Origin: JAZUCT01 sp045639255
GTDB lineage: Bacteria; Bacillota; Clostridia; Christensenellales; UBA1242
Direction of reading: 5' to 3'
Assembly (NCBI GenBank): GCA_045639255.1
Contig: JAZUCT010000011.1
Span: 1-64,000, forward strand
Length of the DNA stretch: 64,000 bases
The position numbers and the translations under genes are program-made. Shown piece after piece: positions 16,134 through 23,815 of the stretch. The notes under the pieces were generated by a model that was given only the letters and a program-made list of their open reading frames with translations, was not told where the DNA came from and searched no databases. Within the stretch, counting starts at the first letter, position 1. Each line of letters starts with the position of its first letter.

Positions 16134-16162
16134 ATTATACAATATTTCAGTTTTTTTAACAA
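16134..16162 (-). promoter_or_regulatory. Promoter of the holB-ricT-trmN-rsmI cluster
   Basis: On the minus strand: -35 TTGTTA (16157-16162), 17-bp spacer, -10 TATAAT (16134-16139), placed immediately after the murC stop codon. The predicted start point falls on the holB ATG region. Confidence 0.65.
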
Positions 16163-16166
16163 TCGT

Positions 16167-17474
16167 TTAACTTAAAACTTCTTGGGCAATTTCGCCAATA
16201 TCACCTGCACCAACAAACACAACATTAATGTTTTTTTGTGAAAGTTCGTTAACAACCTTTTTTAACTTTGTTTTTGTGCCAATATAGGTAACATTGTTAA
16301 GTTGATTGCAAAGTTCTTTTGCACTTAATCCCATGCTTTTCGATTCTCGGGCTGAATATGTTTTATAAATAATAATGTTATTATTTTTGTTAAAAAGTTC
16401 TTTAAAATCATTAAGCAGTTTAAGTGTGCGTGAATAAGTGTGCGGTTGAAAAATAATAACATAAGGTTTGTTAAGTTCTTTTAAGGTGTTAATTGTGCTT
16501 TGAATTTCTGTTGGGTGATGTGCATAATCGCGAATTATGTTGCAATTGTTAAGTTTTCCAAGCACTTCAAATCGCCTTTTAACACCTTTGAAATTGTTAA
16601 GCCCTTTTTCAATATCGTTTTCACCAATTCCACAAAGTTTGCAAATGGCAATTGCACAAAGTGCATTGTTTATATTATGTTTACCGACCACCGATAAGTT
16701 AATGTTTAAGTTTGTGCTTTCGTTAACAACTGAAAACGAATAACAACCATTTTCGTTCAGTGTTACATTAATTGGCACATATCTTGAAAGATAGTTAATG
16801 TGTTTTTTTATTTTATCGTTGGAATTTCAAATGGAAAACTTTGCAGTTTTTTGAAATTTAATAAAGCAATTTTTAAGGTGATTTAAATTTTTATAGCATT
16901 CCATATGGTCGGGTTCAACATTTAAAACTGCACTTATTGTTGGTTTAAGTTTAAGCAGGTGTTTTTTATATTCACAAGCTTCGGTTATAAAATATTTATT
17001 GGCGCCAATTAAATAATTGGAATTGAACTGATTAATTATTCCGCCAATATGCGCTGTTGGGTTTAACCCCGCATAATAAAACACGCTGGCAAGCATGCCA
17101 CAAGTTGTGGTTTTTCCATGCGTTCCAGAAACCGCAATAACTGTTTTATATTGGCTGGCAATAAGGTTTAAAAAATCGGCACGCTCCAAAACAATTTTGC
17201 ACTTTTTTTGTGCAGTAACAAGTTCGCAATTTTGTTCACTAACAGCGCTGGTGAACACAACCATATCTAAGTTGTTATGTATGTTTTCGCTTTTATGTTT
17301 TAAATAAATTTTAACCCCTGCATTTTTAAGGTTATTAATGGTTTCGCTGTTTGCCCTGTCACTGCCAGAAACATTCATGCCCATGTTCAAACAATAATGT
17401 GCCAAAGCACTCATGCTTATTCCACCAATGCCAATGAAATGAATGTTTTTTATGTTGTTAAAAAAATTTCTCAT
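16167..17474 (-). pseudogene. murC: UDP-N-acetylmuramate-L-alanine ligase MurC, interrupted by one in-frame TGA
   Basis: MurC adds L-alanine to UDP-MurNAc in peptidoglycan synthesis and is normally essential. The frame is open from 17474 to 16167 except for one TGA at 16829-16827 (codon 216); read through it, the product is 435 residues, a normal MurC length. Upstream of the stop: the Rossmann GIGGISMSA, ATP-binding SGTHGKTTT near residue 117 and NVEPDHMECY near 190. Downstream: GKHNINNALCAIA, RRFEVLG, DYAHHPTEI and VFVGAGDIGE. Nothing is missing and the frame does not shift. Possible explanations are a recent nonsense mutation, a sequencing error, or UGA read-through. A GTG at 16778 could start the C-terminal half alone, but splitting would cut the ATPase domain. 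Confidence 0.85.
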
Positions 17475-17547
17475 ATTTCATTTTATGAATTGGTGTTTTT
17501 TTTAGTTAAATAAATTTTTTAATGTTGCAAATTTTTAATTAATTTAG

Positions 17548-17577
17548 TTGCTTTTAACATTAAATTTGTTTTATAAT
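17548..17577 (+). promoter_or_regulatory. Sigma-A-type promoter of spoVG
   Basis: TTGCTT (17548-17553), 18-bp spacer, TATAAT (17572-17577), 40 bp upstream of the spoVG start. In Bacillus spoVG is driven by sigma-H; no good sigma-H match was seen here. Confidence 0.5.
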
Positions 17578-17617
17578 TTGTTTAAGCCAAAAAAAGCAAA
17601 TAAAGGGGATTAACAAA

Positions 17618-17881
17618 ATGAAAATTACAGACATTCGTGTTCGCATTGTTAACAAAGATAAATTAAAGGCTTCTGTAAGCGTTACTTTTAACGATTGCTT
17701 TGTTGTGCACGACATTAAACTTATTGAAGGAAACAATGGCTTATTCATGAGCATGCCTTCAAGAAAAACTTCAACAGGTGAATTTAAAGATGTTGCACAT
17801 GCAATAAATTCAGAAACAAGGCAATGGCTTGAAAAAGCAGTGCTTGATGCTTATAATCAAGAACTTCAAAAAGCAGAATAG
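17618..17881 (+). CDS. spoVG: Septation/regulatory protein SpoVG
   Basis: SpoVG is a small DNA/RNA-binding regulator affecting asymmetric septation and sporulation in Bacillus. The 87-residue protein matches closely: [11 protein letters not shown] start, [21 protein letters not shown] (about 15-35) and [10 protein letters not shown] (about 42-51), followed by the alpha-helical tail. AGGGG precedes the start. It is a monocistronic unit with a promoter at 17548-17577 and a strong bidirectional terminator. Confidence 0.96.
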   Translation: MKITDIRVRIVNKDKLKASVSVTFNDCFVVHDIKLIEGNNGLFMSMPSRKTSTGEFKDVAHAINSETRQWLEKAVLDAYNQELQKAE

Positions 17882-17911
17882 AGTTCTTAAACTGGCTTAT
17901 TTAAACGAAAC

Positions 17912-17939
17912 AAAAAAGAGTGGTGTTCCACTCTTTTTT
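17912..17939. terminator. Bidirectional terminator between spoVG and the GLUG-like gene
   Basis: A 12-bp palindromic stem AAAAAAGAGTGG/CCACTCTTTTTT with a 4-base loop, between convergent genes. Confidence 0.9.
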
Positions 17940-17949
17940 GTGTTTAATA

Positions 17950-20580
17950 TTAATATTTGCAGTTTAAAAGTTTTGGATATTCATCAAGGTTAAATTCCCA
18001 AATATCAGTTTTAAAACCACGGCTTGTGAATGTTGAGCCTGATTCATAACCAACGCATTTTTCATATGAAGTTGCACCATCTTTATCCACTGGAAGAATT
18101 GAATTTTCAAAAAGCACCCAGCGTTTTGCATTGTTCATTGTGTCAACATCGAACACAATTAAATCGGTTGGAATGCCTGTTGGGTTCCATTCCCAAGGCC
18201 AAGCAGTGTTTGTGCAATGATAACTTGTTACAAAGTTGTTAAATGTGTTAAATGTTACTGCAAGGAACATTGTGCCACAATAACTGTTTTCGTTTTCAAA
18301 AAGTTCAACTGCAATTCCTGCGCAAATGCTTTCGTCTGCCATGCCTTGCATTGTGCAAACAACGCTTACATTGTTAATTGTTATTTCTGGTGCAGTGTAT
18401 GCAACACCACCAACTGCTGAACCGATTAAGTTGCCTTCAACAAAGGTTTCAACAATGTTTGCTTTTTGTGAATATGCAACAACACCACCAACAAAACATG
18501 CTTCAATGCTTCCATCAAAGTGGCATTTTGAAATTTTTGCATAACTTGAAGCAAAACCGCTTATTCCGCCTGCATAGTTTGTTGAATTCATGTCGGCTGT
18601 TATTGAGCCATTGAACAATGCATAACTTATGGTTGAAGTTGTTGTTCCAGCAATTCCACCAACATAAATATTGTTTGTGCCTGTTACTGAAATTTCAGAG
18701 TTACAAGAAATGTTGTGAACAACTCCATTATTCAAACCTGCAATTCCACCAACATTAACAATTTTTTCAGCGGTTTGTGCTGAAATTTTGTTGTTAACTG
18801 TGCAGTTTGAAACTGTGCCATTGTTAACACCACAAATTCCGCCAAGATTTTTAACAATTCCGCCACCAATTGAGTTTTGGCTGGTTACAACACAGTTTGA
18901 AACCAATCCGTTATTTGTTCCAACAACAGTTCCAATGTTTTCACCCGCTGTGATTGAAACATTTTCAATTGTTAAGTTTAAGATTTGTGCTGTTTTGCCT
19001 GTTTCAGCAATTAAAGCACTGTTTTCGTTATTTGAAGTTATGTTTAAGTTTGAAATTTTATAATATCTGTTTTCCGATTCGTTCCAGCCTGCTTCAAAAG
19101 TTCCGTTAAACACAAAGCAGTTTGTGTTTGTTAAACCAAGCGGTTTAAAATCTGCATAGCCAGAAAGATCTAGGTCGGCCATAAGAACATATCTGTCGGT
19201 TGAAACCGATGCTTTTGCAAACACAGCAATTAAGTTTTCAACAGTTTTAATTTCACCTTTAATTATTGCACTTGTGAAGTTATCTGCAACTGCTGGTGCA
19301 AGGAAGTCTATTTGTGGGTAACCATTGTTTTCTGCATTAATTAACCAAACAGAATTATCCCATTTAATAAGTGAATTATCGAATGAAACATAAGAAACAA
19401 GGTTGTTTAAATCTTTAAGTTGTTCACTTGTTAAAATTTCATAGTTATAGTTTGAACTTGCAATGCCAGTTACACCAACATCACATAGGGTTTCGGCTTC
19501 AACAAAATAGCAACCCATAATTATGTTTTCACGGTTATAACCGTTTGTGTTTTTATAAATTAAACTTGCCCTGCCAATGCTGTTTGTGCTTATTTTTGAA
19601 ATGCTGTAACAATCTTTAACATAGCAATCAAAATCGCCATAACTTTCGTTAAAGGTTATAAGCCCAGCAATGTTTGTGCTAACATTCGATGCGTTAAGAT
19701 TACCTTTTGAATAACTGTTTATAATAATTCCGCCCTTATTGTTAACACAAATGCCAGCAACAGAGTTTCTTGCTGTTATTTCAACATCGCTTGCAACCCT
19801 ATCAATTCTTGCAGAGGTTGTGCCTGTGCTTTGGTTAATGCAAGCAACACCAGCAGTTTTGCCGTTTGAAGCAGTGTTTGAAATTTGTGATGAAACAATG
19901 TTAATATTTGAAATTGTTCCAAAGTTTTCAGCGGTAACAATTGCAACTTGTGCAAAAGAACCTGTGTAAGAAAAGTTTGAAAGATTTAAATTATAAATTT
20001 CTGCACCACTTGCAACTTTTTCAAATAAGCCAAAATTTGTTACTGAACTTTCAGTTACATTGTAAGTTGCGTTGCTTATTGTGCAGTTATTTCCATCAAA
20101 AGTGCCAGTTAAAGTGCCAAATCCAGCAAAATTTTCACCGGTTAAATCAATATCGTTAACCATTTTATAGTGGCTTGAAAGTGGCCTTTCTGCACTGCCA
20201 ATGCTTAACAAATCTTGTTTGGTTTTAACAAAGAATGGATATTTTTCTGTTCCATCGCCAACAACCACTGAAACTGAAAAACTTTTATAGTTTTTGTTGG
20301 TTGTTTCAATTTTAAAAGTATATTCGCCACCTTTAACGGCTTTAAAAACATTTTCTTGGCTGGTTGTTTCAAGGCCTTCACCTGAAAGAATATAAGAATA
20401 TTCAGTTTGCCTTTTTTTGTTAACAACATCGAAATTAATTTCAATTTCGTCGCCATTATTTACATAAAAGTTTGCTTGAAGCAAGGTTATTTGTTCGTTA
20501 TTCTTTAAAAACGCATAAGTTGTGAAACCCAAACTTACTGTAACAATAAGAACAACAATAAACACCAAAAATCTTTTCAT
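17950..20580 (-). CDS. Large surface protein with GLUG-like beta repeats
   Basis: The 876-residue protein has an N-terminal membrane or signal segment (about 5-25) and no C-terminal sorting signal. A small beta-sandwich-like region (about 30-110) precedes long arrays of GLUG-type repeats, for example GGIAGLNNGVV, VGGIAGTTTS, YAGGISGFAS and GGVVAYSQ. Two larger blocks each begin with a DLTG/DLSG-type segment followed by GTFDG/GTFEAG, the pattern of parallel beta-helix adhesin-like proteins. It is probably anchored by its N-terminus and exposed outside the cell. The function is not assignable beyond a surface/adhesin-like role. It has an AGAGGTG ribosome-binding site, its own promoter (20606-20634) and a terminator. 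Confidence 0.65.
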   Translation of the reverse strand: MKRFLVFIVVLIVTVSLGFTTYAFLKNNEQITLLQANFYVNNGDEIEINFDVVNKKRQTEYSYILSGEGLETTSQENVFKAVKGGEYTFKIETTNKNYKSFSVSVVVGDGTEKYPFFVKTKQDLLSIGSAERPLSSHYKMVNDIDLTGENFAGFGTLTGTFDGNNCTISNATYNVTESSVTNFGLFEKVASGAEIYNLNLSNFSYTGSFAQVAIVTAENFGTISNINIVSSQISNTASNGKTAGVACINQSTGTTSARIDRVASDVEITARNSVAGICVNNKGGIIINSYSKGNLNASNVSTNIAGLITFNESYGDFDCYVKDCYSISKISTNSIGRASLIYKNTNGYNRENIIMGCYFVEAETLCDVGVTGIASSNYNYEILTSEQLKDLNNLVSYVSFDNSLIKWDNSVWLINAENNGYPQIDFLAPAVADNFTSAIIKGEIKTVENLIAVFAKASVSTDRYVLMADLDLSGYADFKPLGLTNTNCFVFNGTFEAGWNESENRYYKISNLNITSNNENSALIAETGKTAQILNLTIENVSITAGENIGTVVGTNNGLVSNCVVTSQNSIGGGIVKNLGGICGVNNGTVSNCTVNNKISAQTAEKIVNVGGIAGLNNGVVHNISCNSEISVTGTNNIYVGGIAGTTTSTISYALFNGSITADMNSTNYAGGISGFASSYAKISKCHFDGSIEACFVGGVVAYSQKANIVETFVEGNLIGSAVGGVAYTAPEITINNVSVVCTMQGMADESICAGIAVELFENENSYCGTMFLAVTFNTFNNFVTSYHCTNTAWPWEWNPTGIPTDLIVFDVDTMNNAKRWVLFENSILPVDKDGATSYEKCVGYESGSTFTSRGFKTDIWEFNLDEYPKLLNCKY

Positions 20581-20605
20581 ATTGCACCTCTATAAATTTA
20601 AGCAT

Positions 20606-20634
20606 ATTATAAACCATAATGTTTGTTATGTCAA
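20606..20634 (-). promoter_or_regulatory. Sigma-A-type promoter of the GLUG-like gene
   Basis: On the minus strand: TTGACA (20629-20634), 17-bp spacer, TATAAT (20606-20611), full consensus, with an A/T tract upstream. Confidence 0.8.
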
Positions 20635-20660
20635 TAGTGACTTTTTTAAAAAAGGCATAT

Positions 20661-20686
20661 AAAAAAGCCAAAACAATTTGGCTTTT
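20661..20686 (-). terminator. Intrinsic terminator after the CmpB-like gene
   Basis: Minus-strand stem GCCAAA/TTTGGC followed by TTTTTT, just after the 20690 stop codon. Confidence 0.75.
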
Positions 20687-20689
20687 GAA

Positions 20690-21403
20690 TTAATTAAATT
20701 TCATGTTTACAAAATATTTCTGCAAATATTCTTGCGGAAGATATTTATCCAGCAATCTTCCAATAAAGGTTAATGGTTCAACGCCACTTCGTGCAAGAAA
20801 ACATCTTATAAGTGCTGCCCAAGATATTATCATTATTGTTGAAAACACAACAATAATAATTATGGTAACAATGTTTCCAATTTTATATGGAATTTTTTCC
20901 AGCATTTTTACAACAAGCGGATAAACATATCGAACAAGTGCAAAACCCATAAAACCCCAAGCAAGCGAAAACACAACAGTTGTTCTTCCATCAATGTTTG
21001 TGAACACATTGGAATAATCCCACGAAGTTGTGTTGGTTAAAATTTCTTGCAACCACGAACAAATATATTCCACAGCCCCGCCAACAATTGCGCCATATGT
21101 TATTTGGTGATACCATTCTTTAAACCTTGAAAGCACCAACACAAACCCCACAACACCAAATCCATAAAGTGGGTTAAATGGAAGCCACAATGTTCCTGCC
21201 CTGGATTCCCATGAACCAGTTGCAAGAATTGTTAAAATTTCTTCATATAAAGTGCCTAAAAAACCACCCAACAGAAACATATAAACATAACTATATTTCG
21301 CCATTGTGTGTTTGTTTTTTTTATTGTTAAGTTTATTTCTGGTTTCTTGTTCGTTATTTTTATAACTTTCAAAAGTTAAAGGTTGCTTTTGCGCATTAAC
21401 CAT
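20690..21403 (-). CDS. Putative ABC-transporter type IV (CmpB-like) membrane protein
   Basis: The 237-residue protein belongs to the family annotated as putative ABC transporter type IV (PF06541). After a polar N-terminus (about 1-35) there are about five hydrophobic segments. Family-typical features are FLGTLYEEIL near residue 48, a YGAIVGGAVEYICSW segment near 103, and the soluble motif W-D-Y-S-N followed by N-I-D-G-R near 128-139. The transported substrate is unknown. An AAGGAG site precedes the start by 11 bp. Confidence 0.7.
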   Translation of the reverse strand: MVNAQKQPLTFESYKNNEQETRNKLNNKKNKHTMAKYSYVYMFLLGGFLGTLYEEILTILATGSWESRAGTLWLPFNPLYGFGVVGFVLVLSRFKEWYHQITYGAIVGGAVEYICSWLQEILTNTTSWDYSNVFTNIDGRTTVVFSLAWGFMGFALVRYVYPLVVKMLEKIPYKIGNIVTIIIIVVFSTIMIISWAALIRCFLARSGVEPLTFIGRLLDKYLPQEYLQKYFVNMKFN

Positions 21404-21487
21404 AACCCAAAAATCTCCTTACTAAAAATTTTATGATATTTTAACATATTAAGTTAATTTTTTGCAACTTTATTAATTATTAAAATA

Positions 21488-21520
21488 AAAAAAATCAAAC
21501 TTTGAAATTTGATTTTTTTA
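21488..21520. terminator. Terminator after yqeY
   Basis: A 9-bp stem AAAATCAAA/TTTGATTTT flanked by A and T runs. On the minus strand it lies 11 bp past the yqeY stop. Confidence 0.75.
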
Positions 21521-21530
21521 AAGTTTATTT

Positions 21531-21956
21531 CTAGTTAAATTTTCTAAGCACGGTTTGAACATCTTTCATATCCACTTTTCCAGCATATTCTGCTTTAAAC
21601 TTTTTCATAACGGTTGGAACAGATTTATCTGGCATAGGTGCAATAATTTGTTCAATTTCTTCCAAACTTAGCATTTTTGGAAGATAAGCCTTAACAATTT
21701 CAATTTGTTTTGAAATGTTTTCAACTTCTTCGGTGTTATTAACTTTTTTATAGTTTTCACATTCATCGGTAAGTTCTTTAACAGTTTTTTGTAAAATTGC
21801 AACAAGGTGAACATCTGTAACGCTTTCGCCTTTTTCACGAAGTTTAACTTCTTCAAGCAAGGCTTTGTTCATAAGCACACTTAAAATGCTTCTGGCTACT
21901 GCGTTTTTTTCTTTGAATGCTTTTATGTTATCTTTTTTAATTTGTTCAAGTATCAT
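21531..21956 (-). CDS. yqeY: GatB/YqeY domain protein
   Basis: The 141-residue protein is a stand-alone YqeY-type protein, sharing the tail fold of the GatB amidotransferase subunit. Family features include KAFKEKNAVARSILSVLMNKA near residues 13-33, ISKQIEIVKAYLPKMLS near 80-97 and a C-terminal helical bundle ending MKDVQTVLRKF. The biochemical role of free YqeY proteins is unsettled; tRNA-related binding has been suggested from the GatB homology. It is a monocistronic unit. Confidence 0.9.
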   Translation of the reverse strand: MILEQIKKDNIKAFKEKNAVARSILSVLMNKALLEEVKLREKGESVTDVHLVAILQKTVKELTDECENYKKVNNTEEVENISKQIEIVKAYLPKMLSLEEIEQIIAPMPDKSVPTVMKKFKAEYAGKVDMKDVQTVLRKFN

Positions 21957-22095
21957 ATTTGTTTATCTCCTTAACATTAATAATAGCATATTTAATTGAA
22001 ATTTGTTAACAAAATATTTAATCTTTTTAAAAATTTAATTGCCAAAAGTGTTAAACTTACCTAAAATATTAATAATTATTTTAAAGGAGTTTTTT

Positions 22096-22806
22096 ATGAG
22101 CACAGTTCATAATTCAGCAAAGGTTGGCGAAATTGCAAAAAATGTTATAATGGCGGGCGACCCTTTGCGTGCAAAATTTATTGCAGAAAATTTTTTAAAA
22201 GACGCAAAACTTGTTAACCAAATAAGAAACATGCTTTGTTTCACTGGCACATATAACAACAAACCAGTTACTGTTATGGGAAGTGGAATGGGTATGCCAA
22301 GCATGGCAATTTATTCACACGAACTTTTCAGTGTTTATGGTGTTGAGAATATAATTCGAGTTGGTTCGTGCGGGGCAATGCAAAAAAATTTAAAATTGTT
22401 TGATACAATTATTGTTAAAAATGCTTTCACAACCAGCAATTTTGGTGAACAAGTGGGGGTTGGAAAAACAAGAAAACTTGAAAGTTCACCTGTTCTTTTT
22501 GAAAAAGCAAAGCAACTTGCAAACAACAAGCCAAACCATGTTTGTGGCGATATTTTAACAAGTGATGTTTTTTATACTCCAAACAACAAAGCAACTTCAA
22601 AGTTTGCAAAAAAAGGTTGCCTAGGCGTTGAAATGGAAACTTTTGGTTTGTTTGCTGTAAGCAAAATTAACAAGAAAAATGCTTTAACAATTTTAACTGT
22701 TTCAGATATTATTGGCTCAACCGAACAAACAACACCACAGCAAAGACAAACAGCATTCACAAACATGATTTCGCTTGCACTTAACACCCTTAATGAACTT
22801 AATTAA
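22096..22806 (+). CDS. deoD: Purine nucleoside phosphorylase DeoD
   Basis: DeoD reversibly cleaves purine (deoxy)ribonucleosides with phosphate in nucleoside salvage. The 236-residue hexameric-type enzyme shows MAGDPLRAKFIAE near residue 18, GSGMGMPSMAIY near 64, RVGSCGAM near 87 and VEMETFGLF near 180. The LTVSDI segment near 205 carries the aspartate used in catalysis. The start at 22096 is chosen because AAAGGAG precedes it and the protein aligns from STVHNSAKVG; an in-frame ATG at 22039 adds 19 unrelated residues. Confidence 0.94.
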   Translation: MSTVHNSAKVGEIAKNVIMAGDPLRAKFIAENFLKDAKLVNQIRNMLCFTGTYNNKPVTVMGSGMGMPSMAIYSHELFSVYGVENIIRVGSCGAMQKNLKLFDTIIVKNAFTTSNFGEQVGVGKTRKLESSPVLFEKAKQLANNKPNHVCGDILTSDVFYTPNNKATSKFAKKGCLGVEMETFGLFAVSKINKKNALTILTVSDIIGSTEQTTPQQRQTAFTNMISLALNTLNELN

Positions 22807-22870
22807 TGCTTGAAAAAATAAAATTGATGTGATAAACTGATTCCGTTTATTTTAATTTAAAGGAATTTCT

Positions 22871-23743
22871 ATGAAAGATTTTATAATAACAACCGATTCC
22901 ACCACAGATTTAACCGATGAGTTTTTGCAACAAAACAATGTTGTGGTGTTGCCTGTTCCGTTCAGTTGCGATGGCGTTCAATATGCAGGAACAAAGGAAA
23001 ACAGGCTTTATGGCAAACAGTTTTTTGATAAGGTAAGAAAAGGCTCGATGCCATTAACTTCACTTATTTCGCCCGACATTGCAAGGGAATATTTTGAAAA
23101 AATTTTAAAGCAAGGCAAAGATGTTTTGCATTTAAGTTTTTCAAGCGGTTTAAGTGGAACTTTTAACGCTTGCAGAATGGCTGGGGAAGAACTTAATGAA
23201 GTTTACCCTGCAAAAGTGCATGTGGTAGATACACTTTCTGCAAGTTTGGCGCTTGGTTTGTTGGTTAAAGAAGCGGTTAAACTTAAATCACTTGGTGCAA
23301 GCATTAACGATGTTATTGAACACATAAACAACCTTTCACCACACCTTGTTCACGCAATAACTGTTGATGATTTGTTTCATTTGCAAAGGGGTGGCAGAAT
23401 TTCAAAAGCAAAAGCCGTTATTGGTTCAGCACTTAACTTTAAACCACTTATTTACATGAACGATGAAGGCAAACTTGTTAACTTTTCAAAAACCATTGGC
23501 AGAAAAAAATCGCTTATGGCTTTGTGCGATTGGGTTGTTAAAAAGCGCGACGCTTCAATTCACCCAGAAGTTTTAATTGTTCATGGCGATTGTGAAGAAG
23601 ATGCACAATTTCTTGCAAAAATGTTAAATGAAAAAGCAAGCATTAATGTTAGCGAAATTAACATGCTTAGTTGTATTTTGGGTGCTCACTGTGGTGCGGG
23701 AATGTGCGCTGTGGTGTTTGCAAGCAAAACAAGGCAACCATAA
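22871..23743 (+). CDS. DegV family fatty-acid-binding protein
   Basis: DegV/FakB proteins bind a fatty acid and present it to the kinase FakA. The 290-residue protein has the start IITTDSTTDLTDEF, SLISPDIAREYFEKIL near residue 62, the fatty-acid headgroup motif LSFSSGLSGTFNAC near 92 and HLQRGGRISKAKA near 169. The C-terminal HCGAGMCAVVF element is near residue 275. AAAGGAA precedes the start. FakA is not in the window. It is convergent with spoIIE, with a shared terminator. Confidence 0.92.
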   Translation: MKDFIITTDSTTDLTDEFLQQNNVVVLPVPFSCDGVQYAGTKENRLYGKQFFDKVRKGSMPLTSLISPDIAREYFEKILKQGKDVLHLSFSSGLSGTFNACRMAGEELNEVYPAKVHVVDTLSASLALGLLVKEAVKLKSLGASINDVIEHINNLSPHLVHAITVDDLFHLQRGGRISKAKAVIGSALNFKPLIYMNDEGKLVNFSKTIGRKKSLMALCDWVVKKRDASIHPEVLIVHGDCEEDAQFLAKMLNEKASINVSEINMLSCILGAHCGAGMCAVVFASKTRQP

Positions 23744-23776
23744 TGAAAAATTAAAAAATAAGATTATTAAAATATA

Positions 23777-23808
23777 TAAAAAACTCTTATTAATCTAAGA
23801 GTTTTTTT
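23777..23808. terminator. Bidirectional terminator between degV and spoIIE
   Basis: A 10-bp stem AAAACTCTTA/TAAGAGTTTT with A and T runs on both sides, between convergent genes. Confidence 0.85.
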
Positions 23809-23815
23809 GTTTATA

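Noticed and set aside
16167..16778. An independent 203-residue gene starting at GTG 16778.
   Set aside because: It is the C-terminal half of MurC in the same frame as the N-terminal half, separated only by one TGA; there is no promoter or Shine-Dalgarno for it.
16167..17474. Reassignment of UGA to tryptophan (Mycoplasma-like code) to explain murC.
   Set aside because: spmA ends in TGA, prfB carries the RF2 frameshift site that depends on UGA being a stop, and Trp elsewhere is encoded by TGG without in-frame TGA in other genes.
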